Positions 47,570 to 55,971 of a stretch of 64,000 nucleotides of DNA are shown piece after piece; position 1 is the stretch's first letter; the number at the start of each line of letters is the position of its first letter. Source of the stretch: Nocardia vaccinii NBRC 15922. Lineage in GTDB: Bacteria > Actinomycetota > Actinomycetes > Mycobacteriales > Mycobacteriaceae. Location: the NCBI RefSeq assembly GCF_001613305.1, contig NZ_BDCC01000009.1, positions 1 through 64,000 on the forward strand, written 5' to 3'. The translations under genes were made by a program, and so were the position numbers. Under the pieces are notes generated by a model that made no database searches, was not told where the DNA came from, and saw only the letters and a list, made by a program, of their open reading frames with translations.

Positions 47570-48793
47570 TTGATCTTCGTCGGCGATGACTGGGCCGAAG
47601 ATCACCACGACGTCCACATCATGAACGCAGACGGCGAACGGCTGGCCTCCCGCCGCCTGCCCGAGGGGCTAGCAGGCATCCGCACCTTCCACGACCTGGT
47701 CGCTGCCCATGTGACCAATCCGGGCGAGGTCGTGATCGGCATCGAAACCGACCGCGGTCTATGGGTCGACGCGCTGGTCACCAGCGACTACCAGGTATAT
47801 GCGATCAACCCCCTGGCCGCGGCCCGCTACCGCGACCGCCACCACGTCTCCGGGGCGAAATCCGATGCCGGAGACGCGAAACTGCTGGCCGATCTGGTCC
47901 GCACCGACCGGCACAACCACCGCCCGATCGCCGGTGACAGCCCCGAAGCCGAGGCGATCAAGGTCCTCGCCCGCGGCCACCAGAACCTGATCTGGGCCCG
48001 CAACCGCCACACCAACGCCCTGCGGTCGGCACTGCGCGAGTACTACCCCGCTGCCCTGGACGCTTTCGATGACCTGGCCTGCCGCGATGCCCTGGCTGTG
48101 CTAGGGCGAGCACCCAGCCCGGCCGAAGGCGCCCGCCTCAGCCTCTCGGCGATCGGGGCAACACTCAAACGTGCTGGACGCCAACGCAATATCGAACAAC
48201 GCGCTGCGCAGATCCAGGTCGCGCTACGTGCCGAACACCTGCACGCGACCGACGCGGTCACCACCGCGTTCGCGGCCACCACTCGCGCCGCGGCCGGCAT
48301 CATCTCCGAGATCAACACCCAGATCAGCGAGCTCGAGACCGTGCTCGCGACGCATTTTGACAAACACCCGGACACCGGTATCTACCGTTCCCTGCCAGGA
48401 CTTGGTGTCATCCTCGGCGCCCGGGTGCTCGGTGAGTTCGGAGACGACCCGAACCGATACACCACCGCCAAGTCTCGCAAAAACTACGCCGGAACCTCAC
48501 CATTGACCGTCGCGTCGGGCCGAAAACGCGCCGTACTCGCTCGACACGTCCGCAATCGCCGCCTCTACGACGCCATCGACGCCTGGGCCTTCTGCGCCCT
48601 GCAGAACAGCCCCGGCGCCCGCACCTACTACGACCAGCACCGCGCCGCCGGAGACCTACACCACCAAGCCCTACGCGCCCTGGGCAACCGCCTCATCGGC
48701 ATCCTCCACGGATGCCTCCGCCACCACACCCCCTACAACGAACAAACCGCCTGGGCACACCGACAAACCAACCAAAACACCACAGCCGCTTGA
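47570..48793 (+). CDS. IS110-family transposase (DEDD recombinase)
   Basis: A 407-residue RNA-guided recombinase type. The RuvC-like DEDD domain has D6/D7 (FVGDDWAEDHHDV), E59 (VIGIETDRG), and D99 and D102 (GAKSDAGDAKLLADL). A central coiled linker follows, then the Transposase_20 domain with LPGLGVILGARVLGEFGD and the probable nucleophilic serine S316 in GTSPLTVASGRKR. Both domains are full length and no frame break is visible, so the enzyme looks intact. TTG start at 47570 with GAGGAAGGGG just upstream. The neighbouring SDR gene is divergent. Confidence 0.93.
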   Translation: MIFVGDDWAEDHHDVHIMNADGERLASRRLPEGLAGIRTFHDLVAAHVTNPGEVVIGIETDRGLWVDALVTSDYQVYAINPLAAARYRDRHHVSGAKSDAGDAKLLADLVRTDRHNHRPIAGDSPEAEAIKVLARGHQNLIWARNRHTNALRSALREYYPAALDAFDDLACRDALAVLGRAPSPAEGARLSLSAIGATLKRAGRQRNIEQRAAQIQVALRAEHLHATDAVTTAFAATTRAAAGIISEINTQISELETVLATHFDKHPDTGIYRSLPGLGVILGARVLGEFGDDPNRYTTAKSRKNYAGTSPLTVASGRKRAVLARHVRNRRLYDAIDAWAFCALQNSPGARTYYDQHRAAGDLHHQALRALGNRLIGILHGCLRHHTPYNEQTAWAHRQTNQNTTAA

Positions 48794-49322
48794 CAACCTA
48801 CGGTCCTGGGATGTCTAACCCCGCACCCACCCGGCCACGGGCGAACGCCCGGCGCGGAACGGCGCACAGCCGCGCCGCCGGGGAAGACCGTTCCGGATCC
48901 CACCCATACCGCGACCGGACGCGCCCCCGACATCGCCGCACCATCGGCGCCCTCTCGCGCCAGAATGTCGGATCCCATCCGGAGACCGATCAGGTCACCG
49001 ACCGCTCGCGAGTCCGTGCCGACAAGGAGCGCGTGGTGATTCCCGCGGTCGATCTGACGGCAACCTGGCCCAGAACGCTCGCGACGAGCCGCACGCGACG
49101 CGAGAAGTACCGGCGTGCGGGCGATGTGGTCATCCTGGCACATGTTCCCCGCTGCGGCGACCGGGTCCTTCACTCCGCCCGGTACGCACGAGCACGGGCC
49201 CGCCGCCGGACGCGGCCAATGCAAAAGGATGCCCACACGCCTCGGAAAACAGCGCTACCTCAGCCGGACTCGGCGGCGGCGCGAGCGATGCGAGCGCACG
49301 GACTGCGCCGATAAAGGCACCC
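48794..49322. other. Gene-free interval right of the IS element
   Basis: About 530 bases between the transposase stop and the convergent Lrp-type gene. Open frames exist on both strands but have the Arg/Pro-rich composition of chance frames in GC-rich DNA and match no family I recognise. It may contain the right end of the element and remnants of an interrupted locus. Confidence 0.45.
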
Positions 49323-49865
49323 TCAGCGGGAAGGGCGGGGAGCCGTGCGAGCGGAGTCCTGGCGGGGGGAGCCGTTCGCGCGGGAAAGGCGTTGCAGCAG
49401 AGGGGCGGTGCGCGGACCGACCAGTTGCTGCATGACCAGGGCCATATTGGTGCGTTCGACGCCGGGGATCTTCAGGATGCGGCCCGCGATGCGGTAGAGG
49501 TCGTCGGCGTCACGAGCGACGACACGGACAGTGAGATCGGTCAGGCCGGTCATTCCGCAAACCTCGGTGACCTCGGGAACCTCGGCCAGTTCGGCGACGA
49601 CCGCATCGAGTTGATGCTGATCGACCACTACCGCCACGAACGCGGCCAACTGATAACCCAGCGCCCGCGGATCGACCCGGCGGTCGAATCCGGCGAGGAC
49701 TCCGGCCGCCTCCCAGCGGGCGAGACGCGCCTGCACGGTGTTGCGCGACAGACCGAGCCGCGTGGCGAGTTCGACACCGGTCGCCCGGGGATTGGCGACG
49801 AGTTCGAGCAACAGCCTGGCATCGGTCGCGTCGACGACGGCTCCGGCGGGTTCTGCACTGGACAT
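49323..49865 (-). CDS. Lrp/AsnC-family regulator
   Basis: A 180-residue transcription factor: N-terminal helix-turn-helix (VVDATDARLLLELVANPRATGVELATRLGLSRNTVQARLARWEAAGVL), linking strand, and the ligand-binding RAM domain (FVAVVVDQHQLDAVVAELAEVPEVTEVCGMTGLTDLTVRVVARDADDLYRI). It is divergent from the branched-chain 2-oxoacid dehydrogenase operon, so it probably senses a branched-chain amino acid and controls that operon and itself. ATG at 49865. Confidence 0.93.
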   Translation of the reverse strand: MSSAEPAGAVVDATDARLLLELVANPRATGVELATRLGLSRNTVQARLARWEAAGVLAGFDRRVDPRALGYQLAAFVAVVVDQHQLDAVVAELAEVPEVTEVCGMTGLTDLTVRVVARDADDLYRIAGRILKIPGVERTNMALVMQQLVGPRTAPLLQRLSRANGSPRQDSARTAPRPSR

Positions 49866-49931
49866 GTTATGCAGTATGACAGCAATTGGCGGTCACAGAT
49901 CACGCACTCTGCACAGTTCACATGTTGATGC

Positions 49932-49948
49932 TTGCGCATGTCGCACAA
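49932..49948. promoter_or_regulatory. Possible Lrp-type site in the divergent spacer
   Basis: TTGCGCATGTCGCACAA is an imperfect inverted repeat (5 of 7 arm pairs) in the 200-base spacer between the Lrp gene and the bkd operon. Lrp sites are degenerate; assignment rests mainly on location. Confidence 0.35.
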
Positions 49949-50065
49949 TCGTGGATGCTGTGAAGTAGAGCACATCACTTCCTCGCCCGACCCGGAGATC
50001 CCGGACCGGCTACAGGCCAGAAGGCAGACGTACCAGAACGGCTACGTTTCAGGAAGGCGGCAACG

Positions 50066-51241
50066 ATGCCCACCACCTCCGCGGCAACGGCCACAACCCG
50101 GGCCACGCCCGCATCCCCCGACACCGCGTCTCCCACCGGCGCGATCGCCGCCACGACGAGCCTGCCCGAGAAGCTCGCCTATCCGGTGCAACTGGTCCAA
50201 CCCGACGGCCGCCGCGTCCTGGATCGCGAACACGCCGCCCTGGTCGCCGATATCGGCCCGGATCGAATACGCCGGCTCTATCTCGACATGGTCGCCGCCC
50301 GCCGGATCGATACCGAGGCGACCGCACTGCAGCGCCAAGGCCAGCTCGGACTGTGGCCGCCGCTGCTGGGCCAGGAGGCCGCACAGATCGGTTCCGCGCA
50401 CGCCCTGCACCCCGACGACTACGCATTCTGCAGTTATCGCGAGGCCGGGGTGGCCTACTGCCGCGGCGTCGATCCGGCGCAGATCACCCGCCTGTGGCGC
50501 GGCGTGGCGCATTCGTGCTGGGATCCCGCGCAGATCAATATGACCAATCCGGCCATCGTGGTGGGCTCACAGGGACTGCACGCCACCGGCTACGCCTACG
50601 CCGCCCATCTGGACGGTGCGGAGATCGCGGTGATCACCTACTTCGGCGACGGCGCGACGAGTCAGGGCGATATCGCCGAGGCTCTGGGCTTCGCGGCGTC
50701 GTGGAGTGCGCCGGTGGTGTTCTTCTGCCAGAACAATCACTGGGCGATCAGCGAACCCGTGCGGGTGCAGAGCGCGACTCCGATCGTGCGACGCGCCTAC
50801 GGTTACGGGATACCGGGCGTCCAGGTCGACGGCAACGACGTCCTCGCCGTTCTGGCCGTGACCAGGCAGGCCGTGGCTCGCGCCCGCGCGGGCGGCGGCC
50901 CGTCGTTCATCGAGGCGATCACCTATCGGATGGGCCCGCACACCACCGCAGACGATCCCACCCGCTACCGCTCGGCCGCCGAGACCGAGCTGTGGCGGCG
51001 TCGCGACCCGATCGACCGGATCCGCCGCTTGCTCGAACGAGAGGGCTTGTGGGACAGCGATTTCGAACGAGAAGTACGGGAACGCTCGGACGAGGTCGGC
51101 GCCCGGCTGCGCACCGCGACGATCACGATGCCCGATCCCGAGCCGAAGGATCTGTTCGAACACGTCTACGCCACCCCGCATTCGCTGGTCGAGCGGGAAC
51201 GCCGGGAGTACACCGCCTACCTGGAAGGAGTTCGGCCATGA
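50066..51241 (+). CDS. bkdA: Branched-chain 2-oxoacid dehydrogenase E1 alpha
   Basis: Thiamine-diphosphate subunit that decarboxylates branched 2-oxoacids from Val, Leu and Ile. The 391 residues have a low-complexity Thr/Ala N-terminus (to about 40) and the E1-alpha domain: QEAAQIGSAHALHPDDYAFCSYREAGVAYCRG, the TPP motif YFGDGATSQGDIAEALGFAASWSAPVVFFCQNNHWAIS, and YRMGPHTTADDPTRYR. Similar to mycobacterial Rv2497c. The stop overlaps the E1-beta start (ATGA at 51238). First gene of a three-gene operon facing an Lrp-type regulator. Confidence 0.94.
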   Translation: MPTTSAATATTRATPASPDTASPTGAIAATTSLPEKLAYPVQLVQPDGRRVLDREHAALVADIGPDRIRRLYLDMVAARRIDTEATALQRQGQLGLWPPLLGQEAAQIGSAHALHPDDYAFCSYREAGVAYCRGVDPAQITRLWRGVAHSCWDPAQINMTNPAIVVGSQGLHATGYAYAAHLDGAEIAVITYFGDGATSQGDIAEALGFAASWSAPVVFFCQNNHWAISEPVRVQSATPIVRRAYGYGIPGVQVDGNDVLAVLAVTRQAVARARAGGGPSFIEAITYRMGPHTTADDPTRYRSAAETELWRRRDPIDRIRRLLEREGLWDSDFEREVRERSDEVGARLRTATITMPDPEPKDLFEHVYATPHSLVERERREYTAYLEGVRP

Positions 51242-52218
51242 CCATCACCTTCGCGGCGGCACTGAACTTCGGCCTGCGCCGGGCCCTCGAGGCCGACGCC
51301 CGGGTCGTGCTGATGGGCGAGGATATCGGTCGTCTCGGCGGCGTCTTCCGGGTCACCGACACCCTGCAGAAGGATTTCGGCGACAACCGCGTCATCGACA
51401 CGCCACTGGCCGAATCCGGCATCGTGGGAACGGCTTTCGGCATGGCACTGCGCGGCTATCGCCCGGTGTGCGAGATCCAGTTCGACGGGTTCGTCTATCC
51501 GGCCTTCGATCAGATCGTCTCCCAGGTTGCCAAGATCCACTATCGAACGGCGGGAAAGGTGCTCGCGCCCATCACGATTCGGATTCCGTTCGGCGGCGGG
51601 ATCGGTTCGGTGGAACATCACTCCGAATCACCCGAGGCGTATTTCGCGCATACCGCGGGCCTGCGCGTGGTCTCGCCGAGCACCCCGTCCGACGCCTATC
51701 TGATGATCCGCCAAGCCGTTTCGCTGGACGATCCGGTGATCTTCCTCGAACCCAAACGCCGCTACTGGGACAAGGACGAGGTGGACTTCGCCGCCCTGGA
51801 CCGGGATCCGTTTCCGCTGGAGCGGGCCCGCATCCGCCGCGCGGGTACAGATGCGACGGTGGTCGCCTACGGCGGTATGGTCCGCACCGCGCTGACGGCC
51901 GCCGAGATCGCGGCCGGGGAGGGGCGTTCGCTCGAGGTCGTCGATCTGCGCAGCCTCTCCCCGATCGATTTCGGCACCATCGAGGATTCGGTGTTGCGCA
52001 CCGGGCGGCTGATCATCGCGCACGAGGCCCCGGTCTTCGCCGGACTGGGCGCGGAGATCGCCGCCCGCATCGCCGAGCGCTGTTTCTACCAGCTAGAAGC
52101 ACCGATTCTGCGCGTCGGAGGCTTCGACATCCCCTATCCCCCGGCTAAGCTCGAACGGCACCACCTGCCCGACCCCGACCGCATCCTGGACGCGGTCGAC
52201 CGAACGCTTGCCGCCTGA
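51238..52218 (+). CDS. bkdB: Branched-chain 2-oxoacid dehydrogenase E1 beta
   Basis: Partner of E1 alpha, completing the heterotetramer and the TPP pocket. The 326 residues show MGEDIGRLGGVFRVTDTLQKDFGDNRVIDTPLAESGIVGTAFGMA, EIQFDGFVYPAFDQIVSQVAKI, the conserved VEHHSESPEAYFAHTAGLRVVSPSTPSDAYLM and the C-terminal transketolase domain (VVDLRSLSPIDFGTI). ATG at 51238 overlaps the alpha stop. Mycobacterial counterpart: Rv2496c. Confidence 0.95.
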   Translation: MTITFAAALNFGLRRALEADARVVLMGEDIGRLGGVFRVTDTLQKDFGDNRVIDTPLAESGIVGTAFGMALRGYRPVCEIQFDGFVYPAFDQIVSQVAKIHYRTAGKVLAPITIRIPFGGGIGSVEHHSESPEAYFAHTAGLRVVSPSTPSDAYLMIRQAVSLDDPVIFLEPKRRYWDKDEVDFAALDRDPFPLERARIRRAGTDATVVAYGGMVRTALTAAEIAAGEGRSLEVVDLRSLSPIDFGTIEDSVLRTGRLIIAHEAPVFAGLGAEIAARIAERCFYQLEAPILRVGGFDIPYPPAKLERHHLPDPDRILDAVDRTLAA

Positions 52219-52244
52219 TCCGCCCGTTCAGACAGAGGTGCCCG

Positions 52245-53702
52245 TTGGACGAAGCTGCCGCACAAGATCCCCGGTCGACCAGCCGGCCCCCGGAGGAGAA
52301 CAGCCGCGCGAATGCGGACGATCCCCTACCGAACGGCACCGACGATCCGCGGGTGCTCGAGTTCCGGCTTCCCGATCTGGGCGAGGGGCTGACCGAGGCG
52401 GAACTGGTCTCCTGGGCAGTGTCCGTGGGCGAGTCGGTGGAGTTGAATCAGACCATCGCCGAGGTCGAGACGGCCAAGGCCCAGGTGGTGCTGCCGTGTC
52501 CGTTCTCCGGTCTGGTCACCGAGCTGCTGGCCGCCCCGGGCGATACCGTCGCGGTGGGCGCGCCGCTGATCCGGGTGCGCAGCGACCGTGGCGCGGCCAC
52601 ACCGCCCGCGCCGAGCGAGCGCCGGTCGGTCCTGGTCGGCTACGGCCCGGACGACGAGACCGCTTCGCGCCGCCCCCGTCAACGACCTGATATCCCCGCG
52701 AAGGACCAAGATTCGACGGAAACCACACAGCTACCCGCACCGGCCTATCCGGACCGCCCCTCGGCCACGCCGGGCGCTCGCGCACTGGCCCGCGAACTCG
52801 GCATCAATCTCGCCTTCGTTCCCGGTTCCGGACCGGGCGGGGCGGTCACCGTCGAGGATGTGCGGCACGCGGTGCCGGTTTCCCAGCCGATGAACCGGGC
52901 ACGTCCGGAGGACGAGGCGTTACCCAACGCACCGCGTCCCAGCGTGCCGCCGGTGCCCATGATGCGCCCGGACGGCGGCGTCATCCGCCCGACCCCGAGC
53001 ACCGGCGAGACCCGCGCCCCGGTGACCGGCGTGCGCAAACGCACCGCCGCCGCCATGCTCACCAGCGCCCGGACGATTCCGCAGGCCAGCGCGTTCGTCA
53101 CGACGGATTTCACCGCCTCGATGGAACTGCTGGACCATCTGCGCACGACCGATTCGTTCATGGGCCTCTCGCTCACCCCGCTCGCACTGGTGGCCAAGGC
53201 GACGCTGGTGGCGATGGCGGAATTCCCGGGCGTCAACTCCTTCTGGGACGAGGAGAACCACGAGGTCGTCACCAAGCACTATGTGCATCTGGGGATCGCG
53301 GTGGCCACCGAGCGCGGACTGCTGGTGCCGAACGTCAAGGACGCGCACACCCTGAGCCTGCGCGAGCTGTGCAGGGAGATCGGCTGGCTCGCCGATATCG
53401 CCCGGACCGGTTCGGCCACGCCCGCGGATCTGCGCGGCGGCACGTTCACCATCAGCAACGTCGGCGTCTTCGGGGTCGATGCCGGTGTGCCACTGGTCAA
53501 TCCGGGCGAGGGGGCGATCCTGTGCCTGGGGTCGATCCGCAAACAACCGTGGGTCTATCGCGACGAACTCGCCGTCCGCTGGGTCACCACCCTGGGCCTG
53601 AGCTTCGACCACCGGATGATCGACGGCGAACTCGGCGCCCGTTTCCTGGCGACCGTCGCCTCACTGCTGGAGGACCCTCTCACCCTGCTGGGCCGAATCT
53701 GA
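52245..53702 (+). CDS. bkdC: Branched-chain 2-oxoacid dehydrogenase E2
   Basis: Dihydrolipoamide acyltransferase core of the complex. Domains: one lipoyl domain (about 38-112) with the lipoylated lysine in IAEVETAKAQVVLPCP (the ETAKA form typical of Bkd), a linker, a peripheral-subunit-binding domain (about 172-206; ATPGARALARELGINLAFVPGSGPGGAVTVEDV), a Pro-rich linker, and the catalytic domain with the active-site SFDHRMIDGELGARFL near the end. TTG start at 52245 preceded by GAGGTG. No E3 gene is in the operon; lipoamide dehydrogenase must come from elsewhere. Confidence 0.95.
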   Translation: MDEAAAQDPRSTSRPPEENSRANADDPLPNGTDDPRVLEFRLPDLGEGLTEAELVSWAVSVGESVELNQTIAEVETAKAQVVLPCPFSGLVTELLAAPGDTVAVGAPLIRVRSDRGAATPPAPSERRSVLVGYGPDDETASRRPRQRPDIPAKDQDSTETTQLPAPAYPDRPSATPGARALARELGINLAFVPGSGPGGAVTVEDVRHAVPVSQPMNRARPEDEALPNAPRPSVPPVPMMRPDGGVIRPTPSTGETRAPVTGVRKRTAAAMLTSARTIPQASAFVTTDFTASMELLDHLRTTDSFMGLSLTPLALVAKATLVAMAEFPGVNSFWDEENHEVVTKHYVHLGIAVATERGLLVPNVKDAHTLSLRELCREIGWLADIARTGSATPADLRGGTFTISNVGVFGVDAGVPLVNPGEGAILCLGSIRKQPWVYRDELAVRWVTTLGLSFDHRMIDGELGARFLATVASLLEDPLTLLGRI

Positions 53703-53738
53703 CTGCGTCCTTGGCCTCCGCTTCGCTGCGGCGTGTTC

Positions 53739-53820
53739 GCGGCCCCGAGGGCTCGCCGTTCAGCACTCGAGACTCGGGCTTCGCACATGCGCTTCGAGCG
53801 CTGAACGGCGAGCCGGCCGC
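53739..53820. terminator. Large imperfect hairpin between convergent genes
   Basis: GGCTCGCCGTTCAGC-CTCGA (53750-53770) pairs with 53794-53814 over 21 bases with one mismatch. Outside it GCGGCC (53739-53744) pairs with GGCCGC (53815-53820) across a small bulge, and the loop is about 23 bases. It lies 37 bases after the E2 stop and about 120 bases from the convergent thioesterase stop. Bidirectional termination is likely; its size also suits a small mobile palindromic repeat. Confidence 0.6.
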
Positions 53821-53941
53821 GAAGTCCTCGCTCGAAAGCTCGCTCCGTGCGGGGCGCGAAAGAGCGCACGTTTGCCTCTGCTGGTGCGGGTGTCCCGTCG
53901 CCAACGATGACAGGACTGCAATTGCTGACGCGGGCGTCGAC

Positions 53942-54400
53942 TCACTCAGTTTTCGGTTCGACGGCCAATTCGGCGGCTGCCGCACGGATGACGGCCGGGA
54001 TCTGCACGGATTTGCGGGTCTCGTTGTCGACGTAGACGTGTACGAAACCGCCGGTGGCCGCCAGTTCGAGGTCTTCTCCGACCTCGTCTGCTCCGACCTC
54101 TCGGAAGATGGCCAGGTCGTAGGTGATGCTGGAACGGCCGAGGCGGCTGACGCGCAGGCCGACACGCAGTCGGTCCGGAAAACTGAGCGATCCGTGGAAG
54201 TCGCACGAGGTGCGCGCGACGACTCCGATGGCGGGCAGGTCGCGGATGTCGGTGCCGGTGGCGTGCATCAGCCAGGCGTTGACCGCGGTGTCGAAGTACG
54301 AGTAGTACGTCACATTGTTGACGTGACCGTAGTGGTCGTTGTCCGCCCACCGGGTCGGTACCGGCCAGAGCACCGGATAATCCTGCGGAGTAGTCACCAC
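53942..54400 (-). CDS. Hotdog-fold acyl-CoA thioesterase
   Basis: A 152-residue 4HBT-type thioesterase: PVPTRWADNDHYGHVNNVTYYSYFDTAVNAWLM, with the catalytic aspartate in DNDHYGHVNN, then FHGSLSFPDRLRVGLRVSRLGRSSITYDLAIF. It hydrolyses an acyl-CoA; the proximity to the bkd operon suggests short or branched acyl groups, but it is convergent, not cotranscribed. Start is GTG at 54400 or the next codon (54397). Confidence 0.88.
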   Translation of the reverse strand: MVTTPQDYPVLWPVPTRWADNDHYGHVNNVTYYSYFDTAVNAWLMHATGTDIRDLPAIGVVARTSCDFHGSLSFPDRLRVGLRVSRLGRSSITYDLAIFREVGADEVGEDLELAATGGFVHVYVDNETRKSVQIPAVIRAAAAELAVEPKTE

Positions 54401-54448
54401 CGAACAGTAACCACCCCTCCGGTTCGGCCGATACAGCCGCTTCAATTC

Positions 54449-54464
54449 TTGACCTACAGGTCCA
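54449..54464. promoter_or_regulatory. TetR operator upstream of its own gene
   Basis: TTGACCTACAGGTCCA contains the exact inverted repeat GACCT-AC-AGGTC, 20 bases before the TetR ATG. A near-identical site lies before the SDR gene at 55099-55114. Confidence 0.8.
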
Positions 54465-54484
54465 GAATCCCTATCGTTCATCTC

Positions 54485-55060
54485 ATGGGCAGACCACGCA
54501 CCTTCGAGGACGACGCCGTCGTCGATCGCGCGATGGAGACGTTCTGGATCAACGGATACGCCAACACATCTCCCGCGCAGCTCGCCGAAGCCACCGGCCT
54601 GGCCAAGGGCAGCCTGTACAACGCCTTCGGCAGCAAACGCGAGCTGTTCGAGCGAGCACTCGCGCGTTACGACCGGATGGGGATCGAGCTGACCGCAGAT
54701 TACATGTCCCGGCCCGGCAGCACCCACGAGGTCGTGGGTGCGTACCTGCGGTATCTGGTCGACGCCGATATCGCGGATCCGGATCGACGCGGCTGCCTGG
54801 CCGCCAATACGGCACTGGAGTTGTCCGGACACGACGCGGAGATCCGCCGCATCGTCAAAGCCATCGCCGAACACAACCTCACCGCCCTGGCCGACCGGAT
54901 CGCCCAGGGCCGCCGCGACGGCGACGTCGGCCGCGACACCGATCCACGCGCCGCCGCGGAGTTCCTGATGAACACCATCGCCGGACTTCGCGTCATGGCC
55001 AAGAGCTACGACCTGGCGGTCCTGTACCGCATCATCGATACCGCACTCAGCACGCTCTGA
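54485..55060 (+). CDS. TetR-family regulator
   Basis: A 191-residue repressor: helix-turn-helix at about 8-53 (FEDDAVVDRAMETFWINGYANTSPAQLAEATGLAKGSLYNAFGSKRELF) and a C-terminal domain of the TetR_C_6-like AcrR type with RRGCLAANTALELSGHDAEI. The ATG at 54485 is chosen because the conserved MGRPRTFEDD start fits; the frame is open upstream as a shadow. It precedes an SDR gene on the same strand, and both have the same operator. Confidence 0.93.
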   Translation: MGRPRTFEDDAVVDRAMETFWINGYANTSPAQLAEATGLAKGSLYNAFGSKRELFERALARYDRMGIELTADYMSRPGSTHEVVGAYLRYLVDADIADPDRRGCLAANTALELSGHDAEIRRIVKAIAEHNLTALADRIAQGRRDGDVGRDTDPRAAAEFLMNTIAGLRVMAKSYDLAVLYRIIDTALSTL

Positions 55061-55098
55061 AATCCCTTCCACCGCAGCGCTTTCCGCTGCCCTAGTTT

Positions 55099-55114
55099 TT
55101 GACCTACAGTTCAA
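55099..55114. promoter_or_regulatory. Second TetR operator, upstream of the SDR gene
   Basis: TTGACCTACAGTTCAA shares TTGACCTACAG-TC-A with the site at 54449-54464 and is symmetric apart from one pair. It lies just before the SDR ribosome site, so the TetR protein should repress the SDR gene from its own promoter. Confidence 0.8.
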
Positions 55115-55131
55115 TAAGGAAAGGCAATCCG

Positions 55132-55920
55132 ATGGATCTCGAATTGACCGGCAAGACCGCCGTCGTCACCGGAGCCAGCCGCGGCATCGGCCTGGCCGTC
55201 GCACAGGCGCTCACCGATGAGGGCGTGCGCGTCGTCGGCGGGGCGCGCACCGTCACGCCGGAACTCGAAAAAGTCAGTGTCGCAGCGGTTTCCGCGGATC
55301 TGAGCAGCACCGAGGGCATCGCCGCGCTGTTCGGCGCCGCGCAGGCGGAACTGGGCGGAATCGATATTCTGATCAACAACGTCGGCGGCGGCGACGTCGA
55401 TCAGATGACCCTGGGCGGATTCCTCGACATCCCCGACGAGCAGTGGGACCGGATATTCGAACTGAACCTGATGAGCGCGGTCCGGGCCACCCGGGCGGCA
55501 CTGCCCAGCCTGATCGAACGTCGCGGTGCGATCGTCACCATCTCCTCGATCAACGCCCACTTGCCCGCGGTCGGTCCGGTCGCCTACAGCGAGGCCAAGG
55601 CCGCGCTGACCTCGTTCTCCAAGCGGATCAGCGAGGAATTCGGGCCGCGCGGTGTGCGGGTGAACACCGTATCCCCGGGTGTGGTCGGCACCCCGCTGTG
55701 GCGCGAAGCCGGCCGGTTCGGCGCCAAGGTCGCCGAGGTCAGCGGCGTCGGCCACGAGGAGTTCCTCGCCGCGCTACCGAAGCAGTTCGGCATCGCCTCG
55801 GAGCGGATCACCGAGCCGGAGGAGGTCGGCGCGCTGGTGGCCTTCCTGGCCTCCGGACGCGCGGGCAACATTCTCGGCGCGGACTACGTCATCGACGGCG
55901 GGACCTTGAAGGTGATGTGA
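55132..55920 (+). CDS. Short-chain dehydrogenase/reductase, TetR-regulated
   Basis: A 262-residue SDR: TGASRGIG (about 12-19), GGARTV after strand 2 suggesting NADP, NNVGGGD in place of NNAG, SSINAHLPAVGPVAYSEAKAALTSF with catalytic Ser, Tyr and Lys, and the C-terminal DGGTLKVM. The substrate is unknown; induction by the TetR ligand is expected. The ATG at 55132 has an AAGGAAAGG ribosome site. Confidence 0.93.
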   Translation: MDLELTGKTAVVTGASRGIGLAVAQALTDEGVRVVGGARTVTPELEKVSVAAVSADLSSTEGIAALFGAAQAELGGIDILINNVGGGDVDQMTLGGFLDIPDEQWDRIFELNLMSAVRATRAALPSLIERRGAIVTISSINAHLPAVGPVAYSEAKAALTSFSKRISEEFGPRGVRVNTVSPGVVGTPLWREAGRFGAKVAEVSGVGHEEFLAALPKQFGIASERITEPEEVGALVAFLASGRAGNILGADYVIDGGTLKVM

Positions 55921-55971
55921 ACGGTGCGTGAGCGCGCCCGCCACATGCCCTCCCGGCGTTAGAGTTCGGGG

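Larger units (their letters stand above)
47340..48800 (+). mobile_element. IS110-family insertion sequence (ends approximate)
   Basis: A transposase gene of the IS110 family plus about 230-280 bases of upstream non-coding DNA. IS110 elements have no terminal inverted repeats and no long target duplications, so the ends cannot be read by eye; the limits given are estimates. The left end should lie between the SDR start (47290) and about 47400, the right end within a few tens of bases after 48793. No second copy is in the window. Confidence 0.75.

Noticed and set aside
47301..47617. Small minus-strand open frames in the IS110 leader
   Set aside because: They overlap the expected bridge-RNA region and the transposase start and have no homology.
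48733..49314. Overlapping open frames on both strands after the IS element
   Set aside because: Both look like chance frames and neither matches a family; kept only as an unexplained interval.
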